Below, one piece after another: positions 25,991-33,714 of a DNA stretch of 64,000 bases. Below the pieces are notes generated by a model. That model worked only from the letters and a program-made list of their open reading frames with translations. It had not been told where the DNA came from and searched no databases. Source of the stretch: Kribbibacterium absianum (GTDB lineage: Bacteria; Actinomycetota; Coriobacteriia; Coriobacteriales; Atopobiaceae); contig NZ_JASJEX010000003.1 of assembly GCF_030067705.1 (NCBI RefSeq), positions 124,001-188,000 on the forward strand. The letters are read 5' to 3'. Both the position numbers and the translations under genes were made by a program. How positions within the stretch are numbered: the first letter of the stretch is position 1; each line of letters opens with the position of its first letter.

Positions 25991-26782
25991 CTAGCTCAGG
26001 GCGCGGTCCAGGTTCACATAGCCGCCGTCGACCGTGACCCACTGGGCGGTGGTGTGGCTGGAGACCGGCGAGATGAGGAACGCGGCGGTGTCGGCGATCT
26101 CGGAGACCTCGGTCATGCGGTGGCCCAGGGGGATCTTGTCGGTGATGAGGGCGAGGCGCTCCTGCTGTGCCGCCTCGTCGCCGAAGGTCTTGATCCAATC
26201 GGCGTAGAGCGGCGTCCACGCCTCGGCCACGACGATGGCGTTCACGCGCACGTTGTCGCCCACCAGCGCGGCTGCCCACTCGCGGGTGAGGCCGAGAATG
26301 GCGCCCTTCGCGGCGGCGTAGGCGCTCGTCTTGCCCTGGCCGGTCAACGCCACCTTGCTCGCGATGTTGACAATGGCGCCCTGGGACTGTTTGAGGTAGG
26401 GCACCGCTTCGTGCACGAGCTCGAAGTAGTGGGTCAGGTTGCCGTGCAGGGACTCCTCGAACTGCTGCCAGGTGGTGGTCTCGAGGTCGAGGTTGTCGTT
26501 GCGGCCGGCGTTGTTCACGACGCCGTCGATGTGGCCGTAGGTGGCCACGACGTCCTCCACCATCGGCTTGATGGCGTCGGTGTCGTTGAGGTCGATGGCA
26601 TAGATGGAATAGGTGTCCGTGATCGCCGCGAGCTCCTCCTCGAAGGCCGCCTGCGCGCTGTTGGGACGGTTCACGACCACGGGGATGGCGCCCTCTTGGG
26701 CGAGGCGCAGCACGATGCCCTTGCCGATGCCTTTGAAGCCGCCCGTGACGATGATGACCTTGCCGTCGAGTTTGAGATCCAT
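25991..26782 (-). CDS. Short-chain dehydrogenase, probable L-fucose dehydrogenase
   Basis: A 263-residue classical SDR: cofactor loop TGGFKGIG, NNAG, catalytic Ser in NIASKVAL and Tyr-Lys in YAAAK. It begins after an ATG 6 codons before the beta strand. In this operon it would oxidise L-fucose to its lactone with NAD(P). The equivalent gene of the Campylobacter jejuni fucose locus (fucX) is also an SDR. Confidence 0.88.
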   Translation of the reverse strand: MDLKLDGKVIIVTGGFKGIGKGIVLRLAQEGAIPVVVNRPNSAQAAFEEELAAITDTYSIYAIDLNDTDAIKPMVEDVVATYGHIDGVVNNAGRNDNLDLETTTWQQFEESLHGNLTHYFELVHEAVPYLKQSQGAIVNIASKVALTGQGKTSAYAAAKGAILGLTREWAAALVGDNVRVNAIVVAEAWTPLYADWIKTFGDEAAQQERLALITDKIPLGHRMTEVSEIADTAAFLISPVSSHTTAQWVTVDGGYVNLDRALS

Positions 26783-26896
26783 GGTGCCTTCTTTCTATCT
26801 GGGGTGTCTGTGCTGGCCGTTTTTCGGCGCAACCGTCCCGCCGAGGGGCGCTGGGGCCTCCCGACCGTGATGCCTAACGTGGGGCGCTGAGGGTCG

Positions 26897-28075
26897 TTAC
26901 ATGTAGTTGCAGATGTGCGGCAGCGCGGTCTCCGTGTAGCCGAGCGCCTCGGCGCGGCTCTTCCGGCCGTTGCAACAGGCGATGAGCTCGTCGATGAGGG
27001 CGTCCCGGAGCTCTGCCATCGAGCGAGGGCCGTAGATGGTCTCGCTCGCGTCGAAGTCGATGTTGTCGGCCATGGTCGTGGCTGTGCGCGGGTTCGCAGT
27101 GATGCGGAACACCGGACCGATGGCGTTGCCGGTGGGCGTGCCGAGGCCGGTGGAGAAGACCACGAGCTGGCAGCCGCCGGCAAAGAGACCGGCCACGGAG
27201 CTGGGATCGTTGCCCGGCGTGTCCATGATCACGAGGCCCTCGCCGGCCGCAAGCTGCCCCGCGTAGGGGTACACGGCGTTGATGGGCGCGTGGCCACCCT
27301 TGTGGATGCAGCCCAGGGACTTCTCCTCGAGCGTCGTGAGGCCGCCGGCGATGTTGCCGGGGCTCGGGTTGCCCTGGCGCATCTCCTGGCCGAAAAGGTG
27401 AACGTACTCCTCGTAGTCGCGGACGATCTTGAGGATTTGCTCGGCCACCTCGGGCGTCGCCGCACGATTCGCGAGCAGCTGCTCGCCGCCAAAGAACTCG
27501 CTCGTCTCGCAGAGGACCGAAGTGCCGCCCTGCTGGACCAGCCAGTCGGACACCTCGCCGATGAGCGGATTGGAGCCGAGGCCGCTCGTGGTGTCCGAGC
27601 CCCCGCAATTGGTGCCGAGCACCAAATCCGAGACGGGCACTGGCACGCGCTGCTGGCTGCCGATGAGGTCCACGAGCTCGCGGGCGATGCGGGTGCCGTC
27701 CTCGACGGCGCGGATGGAGCCGCCGACCTCTTGGATCACGAGCGTGCGGAGGGGCTTGTCGGTGCGCTCGCGGATCGCGTCCACCACGAGGTCGTTTTGG
27801 CAGCCCTCGCAGCCGAGGGACACACAGAGGACGGCGCCGATGTTGGGGTTCGCGGCAAACCCGGCGAGCGCGGCCATCGTGACGTCTTGGTCGATGGGCA
27901 CCTGGGAGCAGCCGTTCTGGTTGTGGAAGCTGACGCACCCCTCGACGGCGTTGGCGATGCGCTCGGTGGTGTCCGAGGCGCAGATGCTCGTGGGAAGCAC
28001 GAGCACGTGGTTGCGGATGCCGGCCGGCCCGGTGGCGCGAGGATAGCCGAGGAAGGTGCGGGTGTCGTTAGCCAC
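26897..28075 (-). CDS. UxaA-type sugar-acid dehydratase, catalytic C-terminal subunit
   Basis: A 392-residue protein matching the large catalytic part of altronate/galactarate dehydratases. Features include CVSFHNQNGCSQ, CVSLGCEGCQ, LGTNCGGSDTTSG and SEFFGGEQLL. The GTG at 28075 follows AGGAGG and overlaps the end of the small SAF-domain gene. In the operon it would dehydrate L-fuconate to 2-keto-3-deoxy-L-fuconate. UxaA enzymes need Fe(II) or another divalent metal; several Cys are candidate ligands. Confidence 0.87.
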   Translation of the reverse strand: MANDTRTFLGYPRATGPAGIRNHVLVLPTSICASDTTERIANAVEGCVSFHNQNGCSQVPIDQDVTMAALAGFAANPNIGAVLCVSLGCEGCQNDLVVDAIRERTDKPLRTLVIQEVGGSIRAVEDGTRIARELVDLIGSQQRVPVPVSDLVLGTNCGGSDTTSGLGSNPLIGEVSDWLVQQGGTSVLCETSEFFGGEQLLANRAATPEVAEQILKIVRDYEEYVHLFGQEMRQGNPSPGNIAGGLTTLEEKSLGCIHKGGHAPINAVYPYAGQLAAGEGLVIMDTPGNDPSSVAGLFAGGCQLVVFSTGLGTPTGNAIGPVFRITANPRTATTMADNIDFDASETIYGPRSMAELRDALIDELIACCNGRKSRAEALGYTETALPHICNYM

Positions 28076-28376
28076 GGTCTGCCTCCTGTTTCTGGGCGTC
28101 GCTGCTCGCCGCGTTGTGGACGTGGACCCACGCGCCCCGGGCAATGGGCTCGGTGGCCGTGGCGATGTAGGCGCCATACTTGACGACGGCCTCGCCCTCG
28201 GCCATCGGGCGCCGCGCGAACTTGTGGAAGAGCGGGACGTCCGTGGTGATCGAGATCTGTTCGGTGGTGCCGTCGGGGAGCGTGGCGCAGGCCATATCGC
28301 CGGCGCGCAGCTCCTGGATGGACACAGCCACCGTGTCGGCTGGGTCGATGATGACGGCGTTTCTGGGCGTGCTCAT
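28068..28376 (-). CDS. UxaA-type dehydratase, small SAF-domain subunit
   Basis: A 102-residue protein corresponding to the N-terminal SAF domain of altronate dehydratase (VPLFHKFARRPMAEGEAVVKYG, IARGAWVHVHN). The ATG at 28376 follows AGGAGG. It is the first gene of the operon and overlaps the catalytic subunit by 8 bases. The two-gene form replaces the single-chain UxaA seen in enterobacteria. Confidence 0.87.
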   Translation of the reverse strand: MSTPRNAVIIDPADTVAVSIQELRAGDMACATLPDGTTEQISITTDVPLFHKFARRPMAEGEAVVKYGAYIATATEPIARGAWVHVHNAASSDAQKQEADRG

Positions 28377-28407
28377 GAGGCCTCCTGGCGCTCTCGTGGG
28401 CTTCATG

Positions 28408-28444
28408 TGTGTTCGTAATTACGAACACAATTCGGAATAACGAA
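28408..28444. promoter_or_regulatory. Operator of the divergent IclR regulator: two TTCG-N6-CGAA palindromes
   Basis: A perfect 22-bp palindrome at 28408-28429 has the core TTCGTAATTACGAA (28412-28425). A second, imperfect copy TTCGGAATAACGAA sits 19 bp downstream at 28431-28444. Both lie in the divergent promoter region between the dehydratase gene and the iclR-like gene. This is the obvious binding site for the regulator. Confidence 0.75.
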
Positions 28445-28541
28445 CTACCGAAGATGATGACGAACCAGAGGGATCCCGTGGCCGCTCGTGGGCGAACGGT
28501 ACGATAATGGCGGTCGATGGGTAATCGGAAAGGTTTCTGAA

Positions 28542-29318
28542 ATGGTTTCTGAAACGATACTGAAGCATGGGGACCTACCGACCGCCCACAAGGCGACGCT
28601 GCGCGTGCTGACGGTGATCGAGCTTTTGACCACCGAGGACGACGGCCTTACGATGGCGCAGATCGGCGGACGGCTTGGGATTCCCAAGGGCACGCTCTCG
28701 CCGATCCTCCATACGATGCGCGACACGGGCTTTTTGCGGTTTGACGTCGGCACTGGGCGCTACAGGATCGGAATGCGGGCCTATCTGGCAGGACGCACCT
28801 ACGAGCGCACGAGCGACGACCTCGCGCGCATCGAGGCCGTGATGCGAGGCGTGGTGGACTCTTGCGGTGAGACCTGTCAGCTGGGGGTGCTCGATGGGTC
28901 GCAGGCGCTCTATGTGGCGAAAGTGGACTCGCCGGCCTCGGTGCAGCTGGTGACGGACGTCGGGCGCTTGATGCCGCTGCACTGCACCGCCGTGGGAAAG
29001 GCGCTGCTCTCTGACAAGACGTCCGAAGAACTGGACCGGATCCTTCCGCGGGAGTTCGAGGCGCACACCCCGATGACCACGCGGACGCGCGCGGAGCTGG
29101 ACGCGCAGCTGGAGCGCGTGCGAGAGCTGGGCTTTGCCGAGGACCCCGGCGAGGTGCTCCCAGATGTGGAGTGCATTGCGGTGCCGATCTCACGAGACGG
29201 GCACGTGGCATACGGTATGAGCGTTTCGACGCCGAGTTACCGGATGAGCGTTGAGAAGCGCGGACGCATCCTGGAAGCGCTTCGCGCCGCGCAGAAGGAG
29301 CTGACAGACACGCTCTAG
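28542..29318 (+). CDS. IclR-family transcriptional regulator of the fucose operon
   Basis: A 258-residue protein with an N-terminal winged helix (TLRVLTVIELLTTED, LTMAQIGGRLGIPKGTLSPIL) and an IclR effector domain (LMPLHCTAVGKALLS, ECIAVPI). The ATG at 28542 lies 8 bases after GGAAAGG. Divergent placement and the palindromes between the two transcripts indicate that it controls the fucose genes and itself, probably in response to fucose or a pathway acid. Confidence 0.93.
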   Translation: MVSETILKHGDLPTAHKATLRVLTVIELLTTEDDGLTMAQIGGRLGIPKGTLSPILHTMRDTGFLRFDVGTGRYRIGMRAYLAGRTYERTSDDLARIEAVMRGVVDSCGETCQLGVLDGSQALYVAKVDSPASVQLVTDVGRLMPLHCTAVGKALLSDKTSEELDRILPREFEAHTPMTTRTRAELDAQLERVRELGFAEDPGEVLPDVECIAVPISRDGHVAYGMSVSTPSYRMSVEKRGRILEALRAAQKELTDTL

Positions 29319-29679
29319 AATCCGGCGGGGCGCTCCGGCGCGCCCGCCCTGGAGAGTGTCCCCGTTGTCGCGACCCTCGGGGCGGCGCCCCGCCTGTTCA
29401 CTTCGCGTGCGGCGTCCCGTGCTGGATGCCCCCAGGCCGGTGCCCCATGGGGTGCGGTTTGTGCACCGCCCCCGTACAAACGGCGGTTTTGCATGGAATG
29501 GCGCCCAACGCGGATGAAAAAGGTGGGGGTCTATGCCGGCGGACGGCGCCGTATGTATCAACGCATCAAACGTTTGTCGGATAGCGTCGTAACGCACCCC
29601 CAAAGCGCTCGAACGCGCGCATGTTGCGTCGGTTCGAGCGCTTTGGGGGTGCAGCACTTCGTAGGTGATTCAAAAACTA
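29319..29679. other. Gene-free region with a 21-bp inverted repeat
   Basis: No gene is supported between the iclR-like gene and the acetyltransferase gene. A perfect 21-bp inverted repeat lies at 29594-29652. The last 30 bases are locally AT-rich (around 29670-29690). Confidence 0.6.
29594..29652. repeat. Perfect 21-bp inverted repeat
   Basis: The arm at 29594-29614 (starts GCACCCCCAAAGCG, ends CTCGAAC) is exactly complementary to 29632-29652, with a 17-nt loop. It has no T-run on either side, so it is not a typical terminator. It is the longest perfect inverted repeat noticed in the window. Confidence 0.8.
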
Positions 29680-30252
29680 TTATACATATGCAGCAGGGGC
29701 CTCTGTGTCGAGCGGCAACCACATCAGAATGAGGTCGTGGTCGCGGCCGTCGCGCGTGTGGAAGCCGCGCGGGACGCGCCCGTGCTCGCGGAAGCCGACC
29801 TTTTGGTACAGCGCGCGGGCCCGCTCGTTCTCGGCCACCACTTCAAGCTCCAGCTGCCGGTAGCCGACCTGGCGGGCGCACTCGAGCGCTGCCTCCGCGA
29901 GCGCCCGCCCAAGGCCGTTGTCCCAGGCGCGCCGTCCGATGCTGATGCCGAACTCCGCTCGGTGCCGCTCCTTGTCGGCGGTGTCCACCGGCCAGATGCC
30001 CGAGTGGCCGAGTATCGCGCCGTCGACCACGGCCACGAGCTCGACGGCGCGCGGGTCCGTTGCGCGGCCGTCGAGCCACTCGGCCTCCTGCTGCACGTCG
30101 AGCTTCATCTCGTCCGGGTAGCTGCGGAGGAACTCGGTCTCGGCCAGCTCCACGAGCAGCTCCTCCCGCATCTGGGCCGCGTCGTCGGCCGTGCCGGTTC
30201 GGATGGTGCACGGTGTGCCGTCCTTGAGAATGACGTCGGTGCGGTAGTCCAT
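29680..30252 (-). CDS. GNAT-family N-acetyltransferase
   Basis: A 190-residue protein with the GNAT fold. ISIGRRAWDNGLGRALAEAAL carries the acetyl-CoA loop (variant of Q/RxxGxG/A), followed by LELEVVAENERARALYQKVGF. The ATG at 30252 is preceded by GGAG. The substrate is unknown; several relatives acetylate small amines or protein N-termini. Confidence 0.85.
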   Translation of the reverse strand: MDYRTDVILKDGTPCTIRTGTADDAAQMREELLVELAETEFLRSYPDEMKLDVQQEAEWLDGRATDPRAVELVAVVDGAILGHSGIWPVDTADKERHRAEFGISIGRRAWDNGLGRALAEAALECARQVGYRQLELEVVAENERARALYQKVGFREHGRVPRGFHTRDGRDHDLILMWLPLDTEAPAAYV

Positions 30253-30335
30253 GGGGTTGCTCCAAACGGGTGCGAAAGCGGGACAACGGTGCCGGAGCCC
30301 ATTGTCCCATCGAAGGGCCCGATCTGTTGCGCCGG

Positions 30336-30704
30336 CTATGCCAATGCGGTTCGCACCTTCGGGGGCAGTGCGCTCTCGGCCACCTCTTCCCAGCTCACGA
30401 CGCCGCGGACGGGCTGTACCTCCAGCTTGAGATAGGCGCCGTTGCTCAACTGCTTGGCTGCGCCGAAGTGCACCGTGGTTCGCAGGCCGTCGGCGTTCGC
30501 AGCGGGCAGCTCGTATTGATACGGTTCGCTGCCCGAGAAGTCCACGACGCCGTCGCGCCCGTGCTTCTCGGTCATCGCCCGGCTGTCCACGCGCACGTAC
30601 CACGTGCCAGAGATGAGCGCGCCGCTGCGCCAGCCCCAGAGGGCGAGCGCGGCCGCTCCCGCCACGATGACGGCAACGATGACGGCTTTGGTTCCTTTTT
30701 TCAT
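30336..30704 (-). CDS. YxeA-family secreted or anchored protein
   Basis: A 122-residue protein with a basic N-terminus and one hydrophobic segment (about 6-26), then a small domain: TWYVRVDS, YQYELPAANADGLRTTVHF and LKLEVQPVRGVVSWEEV. These match the YxeA (DUF1093) family found in Gram-positive bacteria, whose function is not established. GAGGAGG precedes the ATG. Confidence 0.75.
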   Translation of the reverse strand: MKKGTKAVIVAVIVAGAAALALWGWRSGALISGTWYVRVDSRAMTEKHGRDGVVDFSGSEPYQYELPAANADGLRTTVHFGAAKQLSNGAYLKLEVQPVRGVVSWEEVAESALPPKVRTALA

Positions 30705-30833
30705 GGAGGCCTCCTCGGTCGTGGGTGTGACCCCATGGTCGGGGAGGCTCTTCTTGGCAGCCGATATCGTCCCTTACGGGGGACGCACAGAACCGTAAGC
30801 ATCATTCAGGCAACGGGGTCCCGCGCGTCGTCC

Positions 30834-31673
30834 TTACGCGAGGTACAGCTCCCGCAGCCGGGCCCGCTTGTCCGGGCCGAAGTCCAGCGCCTGGTCCAGG
30901 TAGGCGTCCACCGAGCCCCATCCCTCCTTGATGGCGCTCAGCTCCGTGTCCAGGTAGCGCGGGTACGCGAACAGCGCGGCGCCGGCTTGGTCGGCGGCCT
31001 TGTCCATGAGCGGCACGTGCTCGAGCAATTTGGCCAGCTCGTCCATCATGTCGTCCGCGAAGAGGTTCGTGGCCAAGTAGTCGCGCCGGATGTTCTCCTC
31101 CGACACGCCGAGCGCGTGCTCCACGAGCATGGCGCCCGTGCCCGTGCGATCCTTGCCCTGGGTGCAGTGCCAGAGCGTGGCGCCGGTCTCGCGCTCCAGG
31201 AGGCCGTTGAGGAACTCCGTGTATGCCGTGATGCCCTCGCGGCTCGTCACGAACGTGCGGTACACGGTCTCCATCATCGAGAACGCATCGATGCCGGGGC
31301 GGGGCTGGGGCGGTTCGGCCGTGTCGCGATGCTCGGGGAGGACCGGCAGGAAACGGTACGTGACGAACGGCAGCTCGCCCACCTTGTCGAGGGCCCGGTC
31401 CACTTCGCCGGACATGCGGAAGTCAACCACCTCGACGAGCGCATGCTCGTCGAGCAGAGCGTTGGCGTCCTCGGGTGTCATAGCGTGCAGGGACGCGGAG
31501 CGCAGCAGGCGCCCCGGCCTGATGTGCTTGCCATCGGCGGCCGGCATGCCGCCGAGGTCGCGGCAGTTGTGCACGCTCTTGAGCGGCACGTGGCCGAAGT
31601 CCTTGAAGCCGGGGACGGCCTCGGGCAGCTGGGGTCTCACGGTGATGCCGGTCTTCTTGTCCGCGGTCTCCAC
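30834..31673 (-). CDS. Tyrosine phosphatase family protein
   Basis: A 279-residue protein with the catalytic CX5R loop HCTQGKDRTG and an N-terminal NCRDLGGMPAADGKHIRPG block, both typical of the bacterial tyrosine/lipid phosphatase group near MptpB. The GTG at 31673 follows GGAAGGA. The frame extends upstream through the repeat cluster, but that would add repeat-coded residues only. Three repeat units separate it from the dehydratase gene upstream. Confidence 0.85.
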   Translation of the reverse strand: METADKKTGITVRPQLPEAVPGFKDFGHVPLKSVHNCRDLGGMPAADGKHIRPGRLLRSASLHAMTPEDANALLDEHALVEVVDFRMSGEVDRALDKVGELPFVTYRFLPVLPEHRDTAEPPQPRPGIDAFSMMETVYRTFVTSREGITAYTEFLNGLLERETGATLWHCTQGKDRTGTGAMLVEHALGVSEENIRRDYLATNLFADDMMDELAKLLEHVPLMDKAADQAGAALFAYPRYLDTELSAIKEGWGSVDAYLDQALDFGPDKRARLRELYLA

Positions 31674-31726
31674 AAGGGTCCTTCCTTCCGGGCGGGGGTG
31701 CACACCGTCGGTTCGTACCCCGAGCG

Positions 31727-31837
31727 TGGACGCTTGCGTCAAAGCCAATTGTCCACGCTGTCGCCGGCTGGAGCGTGGACAAATGGCTCTCTCCGAAGCG
31801 TCCAACCGTGGACAAATGGCTCTCTCCGAAGCGTCCG
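31727..31837. repeat. TGGAC-N19-GTCCA repeat cluster (R F F)
   Basis: Units lie at 31727-31755 (reverse), 31776-31804 and 31809-31837 (forward). Spacers are 20 bp at the switch (starting CGCT, ending AGCG) and 4 bp between forward units. The cluster ends next to the stop codon of the dehydratase-activator gene. Confidence 0.9.
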
Positions 31838-31839
31838 CG

Positions 31840-33714
31840 TCAGCGCAGGCTCTCCAGGCCCAGCAGCGCCGCCCCCAGGGCTCCGCACAGCTGCGAGTCC
31901 TCGTGCGTGGCCACGTCGGCGCCGAGCGCCTCGCCGAGCGCCGTCACCACGCCCTCGTTGTTCGCGACGCCGCCGGTCATCAGGTAGGGCCCGGTCGCCT
32001 TCACGCGCTTGGCCAGGCTCTTGATCTTCGACGCCACGGAGTTGTCGAGGCCGTGGATGATGTCGGCCACCGGCGTGTCGTCGGCCACGAGCGAGACCAC
32101 CTCGCTCTCCGCGAACACCGTGCACATGGAGCTGATCTTCACGTCCTTCTTCCACTGGAGCCCGGCCGCGCAGAACTGGTCGAGCGGCATCTCCAGCGTG
32201 CGGGCCATCATCTCGAGGAACCGCCCGGTGCCGGCCGCGCACTTGTCGTTCATCACGAAGTTCGCCACGTTGCCGGCGTCGTCCAGCACGATCACCTTGG
32301 AGTCCTGGCCGCCGATGTCGATGATCGTCCGCACCTCGGGTGCCAGCTCGTGGGCGCCACGGGCATGGCACGTGATCTCGGTGATGCTCGTGTCCATGTC
32401 GGGGATCCCCTCGCGCCCGTAGCCGGTGGCCACGGCCAGCGTGATGTCCTCGCGCTCGAGCCCCGCGTCCCCGAGCACCGTGTCGATCGCCTTCCGGGCG
32501 CTCTCCGTGGCCTTGGAGCCGGTGGGGACGATCGCGCTCGCGACCCTCTGCCCGTCGGCGTCGAGGATCACCGCGTCCGTCGACGTGGACCCGGAGTCCA
32601 CGCCCAGCACGTACACGGCCTTCTCGACGTCCGTCTCGGCCTCGTTGTCGGCGCGTTTGCCGCGCTTGAAAAGGTGCGTCTCCACGTTCCCTGCCAATGT
32701 CTCGTCAAAAGCCTTCAACCGGGTGCGCAGCTGCCCTGCGCTCTGGGCGGTCCCGTCGGTCTCCACCTTGAGCACCGGCACCGGCGACTCCGCCGCCAGC
32801 TGCAGGTACTCGAACCCGTAGTAGTCGCAGAACTTCATCGTGTGGTACACGATGCCCGTCTGGCCCGGCGTGCCCACCTGGGTCTCGCGCGCCCGGACGT
32901 CCGCCATGCGGAGGCACGGCATCTGGTGGAGCAGCGCCGGCGCGTACCAGTCCAAGAAGCGCTCCCGCGCCGACGTCTCGGGCGCGGAGGCGTCGCACTC
33001 CAGGTGGCACGCCCTCTGGGGCGCGCGTCCCAGGTCCGGCGGGGGAGAGGCCACAAAGCGTCCGCCCGTGCAGGTGAGGTTCTCCACCGGCACCTCGAAG
33101 GCCTCTTCTGTGGCTGTGAGCAGCGACTTCGGGCCATGGGCGCCGAGCAGCGTCACGCGCTCGTCGGACCGCGGCACCTTCGGCGAGAAGGCCGCGATGG
33201 CGCGTCCCACATCGAACGCCTCGCCCGAGAACGCGGCCCATGCGTCCGCGAGCCGCTCGAGCTCCTCTCGGAAGCGCGCGTCCTCCGCAGGGCCCAGGAG
33301 GTGCGGCAGGTCCACGAGCCACAGGAAGTCGAGGCACCCCTGCGCGGCCAGCACGTCGTACGCGCGGCGCATCACGTCGCAGCAGCTGGTCAGCACGAGG
33401 CAGCGCACCTCGGGCTTGAGCGCGTAGGCGATGAGCGACTTGCCGTAGCCGCAGAGGTTGGGGTGCGCGAGCCGGTCCGCGTCCTCAAAGGACTCCGCCT
33501 CGAAGTCCACCGGCACCAGGGTCGCGCCGAAGCCGCGGAGCAGCTCCACCGGCACGTACTTGCAGGGGTAGTGGATCACGGTGCGCTGCTGGCGCGCCTG
33601 CACCTCGGCGTTGGTGGGGCCTGCCGAGAAGTCGTAGGTGTGCACGTCGCGGGAGCGGGACGGGGCGACCGCCGCCTTCGTGCGCCGTGGCGCGGGGGTG
33701 CGGGGCTCCTCCAT
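31840..33714 (-). CDS. 2-hydroxyacyl-CoA dehydratase-type subunit fused to its activator ATPase
   Basis: A 624-residue fusion. Residues about 25-350 resemble the HgdB-type dehydratase subunit, with Cys51 (HYPCKYVP), Cys111-112 (TSCCD) and Cys296 (MKFCDYYG) as candidate iron-sulfur ligands. Residues about 367-624 are a BadF/HgdC activator: VDSGSTSTDAVI, IDIGGQDSKVI, and Cys in NDKCAAGTGRFLE and SMCTVFAESEV that would hold the bridging [4Fe-4S]. Activators use ATP to inject an electron at low potential. The ATG directly follows the TAG of the upstream subunit gene. It could belong to an amino-acid fermentation dehydratase or to the related double-cubane cluster proteins. Confidence 0.87.
   Translation of the reverse strand: MEEPRTPAPRRTKAAVAPSRSRDVHTYDFSAGPTNAEVQARQQRTVIHYPCKYVPVELLRGFGATLVPVDFEAESFEDADRLAHPNLCGYGKSLIAYALKPEVRCLVLTSCCDVMRRAYDVLAAQGCLDFLWLVDLPHLLGPAEDARFREELERLADAWAAFSGEAFDVGRAIAAFSPKVPRSDERVTLLGAHGPKSLLTATEEAFEVPVENLTCTGGRFVASPPPDLGRAPQRACHLECDASAPETSARERFLDWYAPALLHQMPCLRMADVRARETQVGTPGQTGIVYHTMKFCDYYGFEYLQLAAESPVPVLKVETDGTAQSAGQLRTRLKAFDETLAGNVETHLFKRGKRADNEAETDVEKAVYVLGVDSGSTSTDAVILDADGQRVASAIVPTGSKATESARKAIDTVLGDAGLEREDITLAVATGYGREGIPDMDTSITEITCHARGAHELAPEVRTIIDIGGQDSKVIVLDDAGNVANFVMNDKCAAGTGRFLEMMARTLEMPLDQFCAAGLQWKKDVKISSMCTVFAESEVVSLVADDTPVADIIHGLDNSVASKIKSLAKRVKATGPYLMTGGVANNEGVVTALGEALGADVATHEDSQLCGALGAALLGLESLR

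Noticed and set aside
29190-29657. Open frame on the minus strand over the 21-bp inverted repeat
   Set aside because: It overlaps the end of the IclR gene, has an unusual composition and no family resemblance.
31674-31805. Longer start for the tyrosine phosphatase
   Set aside because: It would translate repeat sequence (DASERAICP-type peptide). The GTG at 31673 has a good ribosome-binding site.
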